DNA of 64,000 nucleotides from contig NZ_FOSC01000002.1 of NCBI RefSeq assembly GCF_900114155.1, positions 1 through 64,000 of the forward strand. Reading direction: 5' to 3'. Numbering within the stretch: the first letter of the stretch is position 1; each line of letters opens with the position of its first letter. Position numbers and translations under genes: made by a program. This DNA comes from Marinobacter persicus. GTDB taxonomy: Bacteria; Pseudomonadota; Gammaproteobacteria; Pseudomonadales; Oleiphilaceae. Shown piece after piece: positions 54,257-62,860 of this stretch. The notes under the pieces were generated by a model that saw nothing but the letters and a program-made list of their open reading frames with translations, did no database searches and was not told the DNA's origin.

Positions 54257-55321
54257 TCAGCTCCCGGCAAACAGCCAGGGGCCAATAGCATTGATCACCC
54301 AGCCGACCACCATGAAGTTGGCCAGCAGGATGGCAAAAATGATTGCCAGCAATCGGAAGGTCATCACCTGTTTGAGCATGATGAACTCCGGGAAGCTGGC
54401 GGCCACGGTGCTCATGCAGAAGGCCAGGGTGGTGCCTACCGGCAAGCCCTTGACGATCAGGCTTTCCATGACCGGAATCACCCCGGTGGCGTTGGAGTAC
54501 AGGGGCAAACCCGCGAACACGGCGGCCGGTACGCTCCACCACTGGCCGGATCCCAGGTTCTCGGCAAACCAGCCGTCCGGCACAAAACCGTGCAGGGCCG
54601 CGCCCAGGCCAACGCCGATCAGCACCCATTTCCAGATGCGTCCGACAATTTCTTTCAGTTCGTCTTTGGCGAAATTGTGCCTGTCTTTAAAGGTCAGCTT
54701 CGGGGCTTCGGGTACTTCAACGTCGTGCGGTGAATCATGAGCCTGCTCCGCCGCCTTCTGGTAAGCCTTGGCGGCGAAATCCTTCAGCCAGCGTTCGCCC
54801 TTGATGGCATCCAGAATCATGCCGCCGATCATGCCCACGGCCATGCCGATGACGATGTAGGCCAAGGTGAATTTCCAGCCCAGCAGGCTCCAGAGCATGA
54901 TCACCGCCACCTCGTTAATAATGGGCGAGGTGAACAGAAACGCCATGGTGATGCCCAGCGGAATGCCCGCGCTGGTGAAGCCCAGGAACAGGGGAATGCT
55001 GGAACAGGAGCAAAAGGGGGTGATGGCGCCGAAGCCGGAGCCGAAAAAGTAGCCTACCGTGCGATTCTTGCGCTGGATGTAGGCGCGCACCCGATCGAGG
55101 TTCAGGGAGGCCCGCATCAGGGCGATGACGTAGATCATCACCACCAGCAAAAACAGGATCTTGGTGGTGTCTTCAATGAAGAAATGGATGGAGGTGCCCA
55201 GTTTGGTCTCCGGACTCAGCCCCATCAGGGTGTAGGTGAGCCAGTCGGCCAGTTGTGTGAAAATCGCCAGCATAGTCGGGAAGCCCGTTGTCTGATGGAT
55301 AAAGAATAGAGGGTTATCCAT
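54257..55321 (-). CDS. DUF318/ArsP-like permease
   Basis: 354 aa (338 if the second Met at 55273 is the start, which fits family N-termini better; neither has a good ribosome site). Eight or so helices in two halves around a hydrophilic loop (about 170-235). The signature CSCSSIPLFLGF after helix 3 carries paired cysteines, as in the permease family that includes ArsP (trivalent organoarsenical exporter) and YraQ. Repeats TSPIINEVAV and GLPLYSNATGVIPVM are typical. Given the ars genes it may export methyl- or other organoarsenicals, but the family also handles other metals. Confidence 0.85.
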   Translation of the reverse strand: MDNPLFFIHQTTGFPTMLAIFTQLADWLTYTLMGLSPETKLGTSIHFFIEDTTKILFLLVVMIYVIALMRASLNLDRVRAYIQRKNRTVGYFFGSGFGAITPFCSCSSIPLFLGFTSAGIPLGITMAFLFTSPIINEVAVIMLWSLLGWKFTLAYIVIGMAVGMIGGMILDAIKGERWLKDFAAKAYQKAAEQAHDSPHDVEVPEAPKLTFKDRHNFAKDELKEIVGRIWKWVLIGVGLGAALHGFVPDGWFAENLGSGQWWSVPAAVFAGLPLYSNATGVIPVMESLIVKGLPVGTTLAFCMSTVAASFPEFIMLKQVMTFRLLAIIFAILLANFMVVGWVINAIGPWLFAGS

Positions 55322-55459
55322 GAAGACGACCGGCCACCCAAAAGGATGCGCCTTTTTTCAAAAAAAATGAAAAACCGGGGTTTGGCGGCAGCCAACACCC
55401 GGGCAGGTTACAATGACTGCCAGGTTTCATAATCCATTCACCGGGGTATCCTGAGCGGC

Positions 55460-55993
55460 ATGGCGTTTGAGTGTGTACTGCAAGCCTGGGAAGACCATCA
55501 GGCAGAACTTCGTCATTTCCTGATCGGCCAGCTGTCGGATCCGGCGACGGCGGATGATTTTCTGCAGGATGTGTTCTTCAAGGCCATGAGGGCCGGACGA
55601 ACCTTCTGTGAGCTTACCAGCCCGCGTGCCTGGTTGTTTCAGGTGGCCCGTAACGCGCTGACCGACCGGTATCGGTTGCGCAAGCAGTGGGTGCCGGTGC
55701 CGGAACAGTTGCCGGATGAGCGCGAGGTAGATCGGGCGCCAGTGGATGAGCTGGACCAATGTATTCACAGGACTCTTCCGCTGCTGGCCGACACGGATCG
55801 AGACATTATCGAGGCCTGTGATCTGGGGGGCATGTCTCAGGTAGCGTATGCCGAGTCTCACGGTCTGTCACTCCCCGCCACCAAGGCACGCATTCGTCGA
55901 GCCCGGGAGCGGCTCCGGGCAACCCTCGCCCGCCGCTGTAACGTGGAGACCGACAGCAGCGGCCGGATTTGCTGTCATAAGATGCACAGCTGA
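55460..55993 (+). CDS. SigZ-like ECF sigma factor
   Basis: 177 aa sigma-70 family factor of ECF size. Region 2 (WEDHQAELRHFLIGQL, DDFLQDVFFKAM) recognises -10; region 4 (about 105-160; LPLLADTDRDIIEACDLGGMSQVAYAE and SLPATKARIRRARERLRA, split) binds -35. The C-terminus has a Cys cluster (RRCNVETDSSGRICCHKMHS), as in the SigZ group, where such cysteines may bind metal or sense redox. No anti-sigma gene is adjacent. It is followed 17 bp later by an MFS transporter gene, the likely target or partner. An inverted repeat around TTTGGC-GGCA-GCCAA (55382-55395) lies in its upstream gap. Confidence 0.85.
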   Translation: MAFECVLQAWEDHQAELRHFLIGQLSDPATADDFLQDVFFKAMRAGRTFCELTSPRAWLFQVARNALTDRYRLRKQWVPVPEQLPDEREVDRAPVDELDQCIHRTLPLLADTDRDIIEACDLGGMSQVAYAESHGLSLPATKARIRRARERLRATLARRCNVETDSSGRICCHKMHS

Positions 55994-56010
55994 CAACAAA
56001 GATAACAATA

Positions 56011-57186
56011 ATGATCGAATTCTTGCGGCGTTATCCCTTGCCGGTGATTGTGCTGGCACAACTGTTTGGCACGTCCCTGTGGTTCAGCATCAACGGGGTC
56101 TGGTTGTCGCTGGCCGGTGAGCTGGGGCTGCCCGAGTCGCAATTGGGCAGCCTGACACTGGCCGTGCAGGGCGGTTTTATTGCCGGCACGCTATTGATTG
56201 CCGTGACCGGCTTGGCTGATCGTTTCGGCGCCAGTCGTATTTTTGCCGTTGCCGGTTTGTTGGGGGCGCTGGTGAACGCGGGTTTTGTGCTGGCGGCCAG
56301 TCAGCCCACCTTCGGTTTTATCCTGCGCTTTGCCACCGGGCTCTGCCTGGCCGGCATCTACCCGCTGGGCATGAAAATGGTGATCGCGTGGACACCAAAA
56401 TATGCGGGTGCCGCGCTGGCCTGGCTGGTGGGCATGCTGACCCTGGGCACGGCGCTGCCGCACCTTATGCGTGGGGCTACGTTGGGATTGCCCTGGGAAT
56501 GGCCATTGCTGGGTTCCTCGGTACTGGCGTTCATTGGCGCGGCGCTGGTGTTATTACTGGGAGATGGCCCTCATCTGCCTAAAAGCACCGGCCCGGTGCC
56601 GCTGCGCCATGGTCTGGCAGCCCTGCGAGTGCCGCGTTTTCGAGCGGTGGCGGGCGGCTATTTCGGGCACCAGTGGGAGCTTTATGCCCTCTGGACACTG
56701 ATTCCATTGCTGGCTGGCCGCGAATTATCCCGCCTGGGCCTTGGCAGCGGCTGGGTGCCCTGGCTGGCCTTCGCGGTTATCGGCATTGGTGCGCTGGGCT
56801 GTATTGGTGGCGGCTGGCTCAGTCGCAGCAAGGGCAGCGAGTGGGTAGCCCGCTGGGCCTTGCGAATATCCGGGGCACTGTGCCTGCTTTACCCCTGGCT
56901 GAGTGGTTTGCCGCCACAGTGGTTGATCGGCTTGCTGTTTGTCTGGGGGCTGTCGGTCATTGCCGACTCGCCCCAGTTCTCGGCACTGGCGGCCGAGACC
57001 GCCCCAAGGGCGTCCATCGGCTCTTCGCTGGCGGCCATGAACGCTGTCGGTTACGGCCTGACGCTACCCGCCATCTGGCTGACGACGAGTCTGTGGAGTA
57101 GCTGGGGGGTGTGGGTGGCGCTTCTGCTGGCGCCGGGCCCGGTGCTGGGGCTTTGGTCGCTCGGACGCACGTCAAAAAGACACTGA
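56011..57186 (+). CDS. MFS transporter
   Basis: 391 aa, 12 predicted helices. The N-terminal LFGTSLWFSINGVWLSLAGELGL and the loop 2-3 motif TGLADRFGASRIF are typical of the NNP/CynX-like or multidrug branch of the major facilitator superfamily; I cannot assign a substrate. A family-like PLGMKMVIAWTPKYAGAALAW follows, and the second half holds GCIGGGWLSRSKG. It lies 17 bp after the SigZ-like sigma gene, so the pair is probably one operon, perhaps an inducible efflux module next to the arsenic locus. Followed by the queuosine mannosyltransferase homologue. Confidence 0.8.
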   Translation: MIEFLRRYPLPVIVLAQLFGTSLWFSINGVWLSLAGELGLPESQLGSLTLAVQGGFIAGTLLIAVTGLADRFGASRIFAVAGLLGALVNAGFVLAASQPTFGFILRFATGLCLAGIYPLGMKMVIAWTPKYAGAALAWLVGMLTLGTALPHLMRGATLGLPWEWPLLGSSVLAFIGAALVLLLGDGPHLPKSTGPVPLRHGLAALRVPRFRAVAGGYFGHQWELYALWTLIPLLAGRELSRLGLGSGWVPWLAFAVIGIGALGCIGGGWLSRSKGSEWVARWALRISGALCLLYPWLSGLPPQWLIGLLFVWGLSVIADSPQFSALAAETAPRASIGSSLAAMNAVGYGLTLPAIWLTTSLWSSWGVWVALLLAPGPVLGLWSLGRTSKRH

Positions 57187-57260
57187 ACATCATCAGCGCA
57201 ATGAGTGCCAGCATCCCGCTCTTCCTGGAACAGAAACCGAACCGAGGCAGAACAAATACG

Positions 57261-58382
57261 ATGGTATCTCCCAAATATGAGAAGCCAAGGATTCTTTTGT
57301 TGTCTTCTTACGATGCTGCCAGCCACCGCCGTTGGCGGGAGCAGCTGGTGGCGATGTTGCCGGATTGCCAATGGCACACCCTGGTACTCTCGCCCCGGTA
57401 TTTCCGCTGGCGCATTCGCGGTAACCCGCTAACCTGGCTGAACGAGCCCTGCTTTCAGGAAAAGTGGGATCTCGTGATCGCCACTTCCATGGTGGACCTG
57501 GCGGCGCTCAAGGGCTTTCATCCGACCCTGGCGGGAGTGCCCTGCCTGTTGTACATGCACGAGAACCAGTTTGCCTTTCCGGTATCCGCCGGACAGCATG
57601 CCAGTGTCGACCCGCAGGTGGTGAACCTGTACAGCGCCATCGCTGCCGACGGGGTGATGTTCAACAGCGCCTGGAATCGGGACAGCTTCGTTGAGGGCGT
57701 TGGGCAATTCCTGGGCAAAATGCCGGATGGCGTGCCGGAGGGGTTGATTTCGGGGTTGCATGAGAAATCCCGGATAATTCCGGTGCCCATTGAAGACCGC
57801 TTGTTTGTTGGTCGGCAGCAAACACTGGATTGGCAATGCCCACATCTGCTCTGGAACCATCGTTGGGAATACGACAAGGGGCCGGGCCGGTTATTGGGCC
57901 TGCTTGAGGAGCTGGAACGGCGCCGGTTGCCTTTCCGTCTGAGCGTGGTAGGGGAGAGCTTTCGCAAGTATCCACCGGTGTTCGACACCATTCGTGAGCG
58001 ATTTGGCCATCGACTCGTTCATTGGGGCTTTCTTGAAGGGCGGGCGGATTACGACCGGCTGCTGGCTCGGGCCGATGTGGTCCTCTCCACCGCCCTGCAC
58101 GATTTCCAGGGGCTGTCGATGCTCGAAGCCATGGCTTCGGGCTGTGTGGCACTGGCGCCGGACCGGCTCGCCTATCGGGAATACGTGCCGGCCGATAACC
58201 TCTATGCCAGCCATGAAGCCGACCCGGGAAGAGAAGCGCGGGCCGCCGCCGATGGTCTTGAGCAGCTCATGGCCCGACAACCCGCCCCCGTTCAGCCCGA
58301 TGCCTGGCGAGCCTCGGAGCTACAGGGGCATTATCAGGACCTGTTCGAGTCCGCGCTGGCCGGTGCCGGTCGATTTTCCTGA
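57261..58382 (+). CDS. tRNA-queuosine alpha-mannosyltransferase homologue (DUF3524 glycosyltransferase)
   Basis: About 373 aa. N-terminal DUF3524/QTMAN domain (ILLLSSYDAASHRRWREQL, YMHENQFAFP, FNSAWNRDSF) followed by a GT-B group 1 glycosyltransferase domain (LWNHRWEYDKGP, VVGESFRKYPPVF, WGFLEGRADYDRLL, STALHDFQGLSMLEAM, with the Glu that binds the nucleotide sugar). The animal homologue adds mannose to queuosine in tRNA-Asp. Bacterial homologues are widespread, but I know of no firm assignment of their substrate. I chose the ATG at 57261; the frame is open further upstream, overlapping the MFS gene's end. A hairpin with T run follows the stop. Confidence 0.85.
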   Translation: MVSPKYEKPRILLLSSYDAASHRRWREQLVAMLPDCQWHTLVLSPRYFRWRIRGNPLTWLNEPCFQEKWDLVIATSMVDLAALKGFHPTLAGVPCLLYMHENQFAFPVSAGQHASVDPQVVNLYSAIAADGVMFNSAWNRDSFVEGVGQFLGKMPDGVPEGLISGLHEKSRIIPVPIEDRLFVGRQQTLDWQCPHLLWNHRWEYDKGPGRLLGLLEELERRRLPFRLSVVGESFRKYPPVFDTIRERFGHRLVHWGFLEGRADYDRLLARADVVLSTALHDFQGLSMLEAMASGCVALAPDRLAYREYVPADNLYASHEADPGREARAAADGLEQLMARQPAPVQPDAWRASELQGHYQDLFESALAGAGRFS

Positions 58383-58390
58383 TCGGCTCT

Positions 58391-58429
58391 GGTAGAATCC
58401 GCGCCCTTCTTGGGGCCCTACCTCTTTTT
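58391..58429 (+). terminator. Candidate rho-independent terminator
   Basis: GGTAG (58391-58395) can pair with CTACC (58418-58422) around an inner CCC/GGG stem, followed by TCTTTTT. It starts 8 nt after the preceding stop codon. The same stretch contains TAGAAT, so it might instead be a -10 for the downstream gene. Confidence 0.5.
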
Positions 58430-58671
58430 AATCTTCATCGACGAAACCGAAACCAACTGTGACGATTCTTCCGCCCTAGCATTCAAGCTAACCCCTCTGG
58501 TACCCGCGAGCGGCCCATTTCGCCGGCGTTTTCGCCTGGCTGACGGCTTCGTTTGTCGTGTGCCCCGGTCACAGTACCTTTTCCTGCAATAAACCCGTTA
58601 GAAACTGTGGCGCTGATCGGTCTCGATCTGTGCGTTCGCTGTTTTATGACCTTCAACCGGATTGACTGAAC
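58430..58671 (+). other. Non-coding leader upstream of the SulP transporter gene
   Basis: 240 bp without a supportable gene. It contains small hairpins: GCCGGCG-TTTT-CGCCTGGC near 58523 and GATCG-GTCT-CGATC (58615-58628). No named riboswitch is recognised. If the promoter is at TAGAAT near 58392, the transcript would have a leader of over 250 nt, which is long for this genome. A plus-strand frame at 58410-58592 has no ribosome site or family resemblance and is not called. Confidence 0.4.
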
Positions 58672-60162
58672 ATGCTGAAAAGTCTGCAAACCAACTGGTT
58701 TTCCAACATTCGTGGTGACCTGCTCGCCGGTATCGTGGTGGCGCTGGCGCTGATCCCGGAAGCCATCGCCTTTTCCATCATCGCCGGGGTGGACCCGAAA
58801 GTGGGGCTGTACGCGTCCTTCTGTATCGCCGTGGTGATTGCCTTTGTCGGTGGCCGGCCGGGCATGATTTCCGCCGCCACCGGGGCCATGGCACTGCTGA
58901 TGGTAACGCTGGTGAAAGAACACGGCCTGCAATACCTGCTGGCGGCCACGCTGCTGACCGGCGTGTTCCAGATTATCGCCGGCTACCTGAAGCTGGGCGG
59001 ACTGATGCGTTTTGTGTCCCGCTCGGTGGTGACCGGTTTTGTGAACGCGTTGGCGATCCTGATTTTCATGGCGCAGCTGCCGGAGCTGACCGACGTTACC
59101 TGGCATGTGTACGCCATGACCGCCGCCGGCCTGGGCATTATTTACCTGTTCCCCTACGTGCCGGTGGTGGGCAAGGTGCTGCCCTCGCCGCTGGTGTGTA
59201 TTGTGGTACTGACCGGTGTGGCCATGGCCGTTGGCCTGGATATCCGTACTGTGGGTGACATGGGCGAGCTGCCGGATACCCTGCCAATTTTCCTGTGGCC
59301 GGATGTGCCGCTGAACCTGGAAACCCTGATGATTATCCTGCCGTATTCGCTGGGTCTGGCCGTGGTCGGTCTGCTTGAATCCATGATGACCGCCACCATC
59401 GTGGATGACCTGACCGATACCACCAGTGACCGTAATCGTGAGTGCAAGGGCCAGGGTGTTGCCAATATCGGCTCTGGTCTGCTTGGAGGCATGGCCGGTT
59501 GCGCCATGATTGGTCAATCCATCATCAACGTGAAATCTGGCGGTCGTACCCGGTTGTCCACCCTGACCGCCGGCGTGTTTCTGCTGATTATGGTGCTGGT
59601 TCTGGACAAGTGGCTGGTACAGATTCCCATGGCCGCGCTGGTGGCGGTGATGATCATGGTGTCCATCGGTACCTTCAGCTGGGGCTCCATCAAGAATCTC
59701 AAGGAACACCCGCTGTCCACCAACATCGTGATGGTGGTGACCGTGGTTGTTGTGGTGGCCACTCACAACCTGGCGTTTGGTGTGCTGGCCGGGGTACTGC
59801 TGGCGGCGCTGTTCTTCGCCAACAAGGTGGGCCACTACATGGCCGTTACCTCCGACTACGACAAAGAAACCGATACCCGCACCTACAAAGTGGTGGGTCA
59901 GGTGTTCTTCAGCTCCTCGGAGAAGTTTATCGAGGCGTTTGATTTCAAGGAGGCCGTTGATAACGTGGTCATCGACCTGAGTCGTGCCCATTTTTGGGAT
60001 ATCACCGCCGTGGGCGCCCTGGATAAAGCGGTCATCAAGTTCCGCCGGGAAGGCGCGGATGTGGAAGTGCTGGGGCTGAACGAAGCCAGCGCCACTATCG
60101 TTGACCGCTTCGGGGTACATGACAAACCGGATGCCGCTGACAGCCTGATGGGCGGCCACTGA
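58672..60162 (+). CDS. SulP-family anion transporter with STAS domain
   Basis: 496 aa. About 12-14 helices (residues 1-400) with the SulP opening [21 protein letters not shown] and [28 protein letters not shown] (split), then a short C-terminal STAS domain (about 410-490: [35 protein letters not shown]). Family members carry sulfate, bicarbonate or other oxyanions, often with Na+; this shorter type resembles BicA-like or uncharacterised marine transporters. No carbonic anhydrase or sulfur gene is next to it. Substrate undetermined. Confidence 0.92.
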   Translation: MLKSLQTNWFSNIRGDLLAGIVVALALIPEAIAFSIIAGVDPKVGLYASFCIAVVIAFVGGRPGMISAATGAMALLMVTLVKEHGLQYLLAATLLTGVFQIIAGYLKLGGLMRFVSRSVVTGFVNALAILIFMAQLPELTDVTWHVYAMTAAGLGIIYLFPYVPVVGKVLPSPLVCIVVLTGVAMAVGLDIRTVGDMGELPDTLPIFLWPDVPLNLETLMIILPYSLGLAVVGLLESMMTATIVDDLTDTTSDRNRECKGQGVANIGSGLLGGMAGCAMIGQSIINVKSGGRTRLSTLTAGVFLLIMVLVLDKWLVQIPMAALVAVMIMVSIGTFSWGSIKNLKEHPLSTNIVMVVTVVVVVATHNLAFGVLAGVLLAALFFANKVGHYMAVTSDYDKETDTRTYKVVGQVFFSSSEKFIEAFDFKEAVDNVVIDLSRAHFWDITAVGALDKAVIKFRREGADVEVLGLNEASATIVDRFGVHDKPDAADSLMGGH

Positions 60163-60209
60163 GACACTGCCGATAAAAATATCACGTCGAATTTTGGTTA
60201 TTCAGGGGT

Positions 60210-60243
60210 CTGTAACAAAGCTGTCACAGCCCCCTTTTAGGAT
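60210..60243 (+). promoter_or_regulatory. Pho box and -10 of the pst operon
   Basis: CTGTAACAAAGCTGTCAC (60210-60227) matches the 18-bp PhoB box (CTGTCATA-W-A-W-CTGTCAY) at 15 of 18 positions, with both CTGT direct-repeat halves at an 11-bp period. A TAGGAT -10 (60238-60243) follows after 10 bp, the usual spacing when PhoB replaces the -35. About 60 bp before the pstS start. Confidence 0.85.
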
Positions 60244-60304
60244 GCAGTCATCGGTAAAGCACATCCGACCCAACGTCTAAACCAAATAACGGAGACTCGA
60301 CGTG

Positions 60305-61354
60305 ATGAAACTGAAAGCTGCGCTGACATCTGTCGCCCTCGCCGGCAGCATTGCTGCGGTATCGACCCCGGCCATGGCCCGCGACACCATCAGCATCGTG
60401 GGCTCCTCCACGGTGTACCCGTTCGCAACCGTGGTAGCCGAGCGTTTTGGTACCAAAACCGACTTCGCCACTCCGAAGCTGGAATCCACCGGTTCCGGCG
60501 GTGGTCTGAAGCTGTTCTGCCAGGGCATCGGTACCCAGCACCCGGACATCACCAACGCTTCCCGCCGCATGAAGCCGTCCGAGTACGATATGTGCCAGGG
60601 CAACGGCGTTACTGACATCACCGAATTCCGTATCGGTTCTGACGGCATCGTGATCGCCAGCTCCAACAATGCTGAAAACCTGGACATCTCTCTGGAGCAG
60701 CTGTTCCTGGCTCTGGCCAAGGAAGTGCCGAACCCGGACAACGAAAACGAGCTGATCGCCAACCCGTACGACAAGTGGAGCGACATCGATTCCAGCCTGC
60801 CGAACGTGGCTATTCAGGTAATGGGTCCGCCGCCGACTTCCGGTACTCGTGATGCGTTTGTTGAGCTTGCCATGCAGGGGGGCTGTGAAGACCTGCCGGC
60901 GGTTGCCGACATGAGCGAAGATGACATGGAAGGCGTTTGTCACAGCATGCGTGAAGACGGCCCGTTCATCGAAGCCGGTGAGAACGACAACCTGATCGTG
61001 CAGAAGCTGATGAGCGACTCTGGCATGTACGGCATCTTCGGCTACAGCTTCCTGGAAGAAAACGCCGATCGCCTGCAGGCTGCCCGTCTGAACGGCATGG
61101 TGCCGACTGTTGAAAACATCGCCGCAGACCAGTATCCGGTTGCCCGCTCCCTGTTCTTCTACGTGAAGAAAGCCCACGTTGGTGTGGTTCCGGGCATCAG
61201 CGAGTATGTGGAAGAGTTCGCCAGCCAGGCCGCCATGGGCCGCAACGGCTACCTGAAGAGCGTTGGCCTGATCGTGCCGCCGCGCGACGCTCTGATGGAC
61301 CTGCAGGACAAGGCAGCCAGCATGCCGAACCTGCAGAAGAGCGAACTGCTCTAA
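60305..61354 (+). CDS. pstS: Phosphate ABC transporter substrate-binding protein
   Basis: 349 aa with a Sec signal peptide (cleavage near TPAMA-RD). Phosphate-binding loops: ISIVGSSTVYPFATVVAERF, LESTGSGGGLKLFCQG, DITNASRRMKPSE and PPPTSGTRDAFVEL. It binds Pi with high affinity in the periplasm. ATG 60305 is used; a GTG directly before it (60302) is also possible, and GGAG lies 12-15 nt upstream. Preceded by a Pho box and separated from pstC by a hairpin, so it is likely to be made in excess over the membrane parts. Confidence 0.95.
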   Translation: MKLKAALTSVALAGSIAAVSTPAMARDTISIVGSSTVYPFATVVAERFGTKTDFATPKLESTGSGGGLKLFCQGIGTQHPDITNASRRMKPSEYDMCQGNGVTDITEFRIGSDGIVIASSNNAENLDISLEQLFLALAKEVPNPDNENELIANPYDKWSDIDSSLPNVAIQVMGPPPTSGTRDAFVELAMQGGCEDLPAVADMSEDDMEGVCHSMREDGPFIEAGENDNLIVQKLMSDSGMYGIFGYSFLEENADRLQAARLNGMVPTVENIAADQYPVARSLFFYVKKAHVGVVPGISEYVEEFASQAAMGRNGYLKSVGLIVPPRDALMDLQDKAASMPNLQKSELL

Positions 61355-61387
61355 AGAAATCAGCAACTTGAAAAAGATTTGCTGACG

Positions 61388-61418
61388 AGGGTGCGGGCTT
61401 TTGGGGCTCGCACCCTTT
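61388..61418 (+). terminator. Hairpin between pstS and pstC (partial terminator)
   Basis: AGGGTGCGGGC (61388-61398) pairs with GCTCGCACCCT (61406-61416), with one G-T pair and a 7-nt loop, followed only by TT. The weak T tract suggests partial termination or 3'-end protection of the pstS message, common where a binding-protein gene precedes its permease. Confidence 0.6.
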
Positions 61419-61471
61419 CGTGGTTTAAAAGCGGCCTTGCCGCGCAATTGAAGTGCCAGACAGGATAATTC

Positions 61472-62860
61472 ATGCAACCTGCCAATCTATTCATACTGAC
61501 CCTCGCACTGGCGGTGGTCGCCTATGGCCTGGGCTATGCCCGCTCCCGGTCGTTGGCGATGCCCATGGGCGGGATACGTCATCTCAAGTCTCTGCCGTTT
61601 TATTATGGGGCGCGGGCCGCGCTCTGGTGTGGCATCCCGGCGTTGTTGGTTCTGGGCCTTTGGGTCGCCTTCCAGGGTAAAGTGATTCAGATGCTGGTAA
61701 TCGGTTCACTGCCCGCCGACATGATTCCTGACAGTGAAGGCGCCGCCAGTTTGTTGCTGAGCAAGATCAGCAACGTGGCCAGTGGTGCCTTGCCTCCGGC
61801 GATGGTTGACGGCCCAATCGCCAATGCGGCTGAAAGGCTGCAGGCCTTGAGGGGCCAGAGTCGTTTGTACATGAATGCGCTGGTCATTTCGGTGGCGGTG
61901 TTGGCGGGCTTTCTTGGTTGGCTGCGGATTCGCCCTCGTCTGAACGCCCGGGCACAGGTGGAAACCATCCTCAAGTGGATTTTCTTCGCCTGCGCAGCGC
62001 TGGCCATTCTGACCACCGTGGGCATTATCTTTTCGGTGGCGTTCGAGACCTTCCGCTTCTTCCAGAAGATTTCGTTCATCGACTTCATTTTTGGTTCCCA
62101 ATGGAGTCCGCAAACCGCACTGCGCGCCGACCAGGTGGCGGCCGAGGGCGCCTTCGGTATGATTCCGCTGTTCACCGGTACGCTGTTGATCTCCTTTATC
62201 GCCATGGTGGTGGCGGTGCCGGTGGGGCTTTTATCTGCCATCTATCTGTCGGAATACGCCAGTAAACGGGTGCGCAGCACCGTCAAACCGCTGCTGGAAA
62301 TGCTGGCCGGTATTCCCACCGTGGTTTATGGCTTTTTTGCCGCACTTACCGTGGCGCCTTTCATCAGCGACCTGGCTGCCTCGCTGGGTATCGAAGCTTC
62401 GTCCCAGAGTGCTCTGGCCGCCGGCGGCGTGATGGGGATCATGATTATCCCGTTTGTGTCATCGCTCTCTGATGATGTGATCAACGCCGTGCCGCAAACC
62501 CTGCGCGACGGCTCTCTGGCTCTGGGCGCCACCCAGTCCGAGACCATGAAAAAGGTCATCTTCCCGGCTGCGTTGCCGGGCATTATGGGCGGCATTCTGC
62601 TGGCGGTGTCCCGCGCCATTGGCGAGACCATGATCGTGGTGATGGCTGCCGGCCTGGCCGCTAACCTGACCGCCAACCCACTGGAAACCGTGACCACCGT
62701 GACCGTGCAGATCGTCACCCTGCTGACCGGGGACCAGGAATTCGATAGTGCCAAGACACTGGCGGCGTTCGCCCTGGGGGCCATGTTGTTCCTGTCCACC
62801 CTGTTGCTGAACGTGGTCGCCCTTAAAATTGTCCGCAAATATCGGGAACAGTATGACTGA
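61472..62860 (+). CDS. pstC: Phosphate ABC transporter permease PstC
   Basis: 462 aa, longer than E. coli PstC (319 aa): an extra N-terminal membrane region of about 150 residues precedes the usual six-helix permease. The permease core has LISFIAMVVAVPVGLLSAIYLSEYA and the ABC-contacting EAA loop (LRDGSLALGATQSETMKKVIFPAALPGI, split), plus GETMIVVMAAG. Extended PstC proteins are normal in Pseudomonas/Marinobacter-type genomes. It overlaps pstA by 8 bases. The ATG at 61472 has GACAGGATAAT upstream. Confidence 0.94.
   Translation: MQPANLFILTLALAVVAYGLGYARSRSLAMPMGGIRHLKSLPFYYGARAALWCGIPALLVLGLWVAFQGKVIQMLVIGSLPADMIPDSEGAASLLLSKISNVASGALPPAMVDGPIANAAERLQALRGQSRLYMNALVISVAVLAGFLGWLRIRPRLNARAQVETILKWIFFACAALAILTTVGIIFSVAFETFRFFQKISFIDFIFGSQWSPQTALRADQVAAEGAFGMIPLFTGTLLISFIAMVVAVPVGLLSAIYLSEYASKRVRSTVKPLLEMLAGIPTVVYGFFAALTVAPFISDLAASLGIEASSQSALAAGGVMGIMIIPFVSSLSDDVINAVPQTLRDGSLALGATQSETMKKVIFPAALPGIMGGILLAVSRAIGETMIVVMAAGLAANLTANPLETVTTVTVQIVTLLTGDQEFDSAKTLAAFALGAMLFLSTLLLNVVALKIVRKYREQYD

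Noticed and set aside
58410..58592. 60-codon plus-strand frame in the SulP leader
   Set aside because: No ribosome-binding site, no family pattern, and arginine-rich composition typical of chance frames.
58483..60159. 558-codon open frame on the minus strand opposite the SulP gene
   Set aside because: Low-complexity His/Gly/Gln-rich translation without family resemblance; it mirrors the codon bias of the real plus-strand gene.
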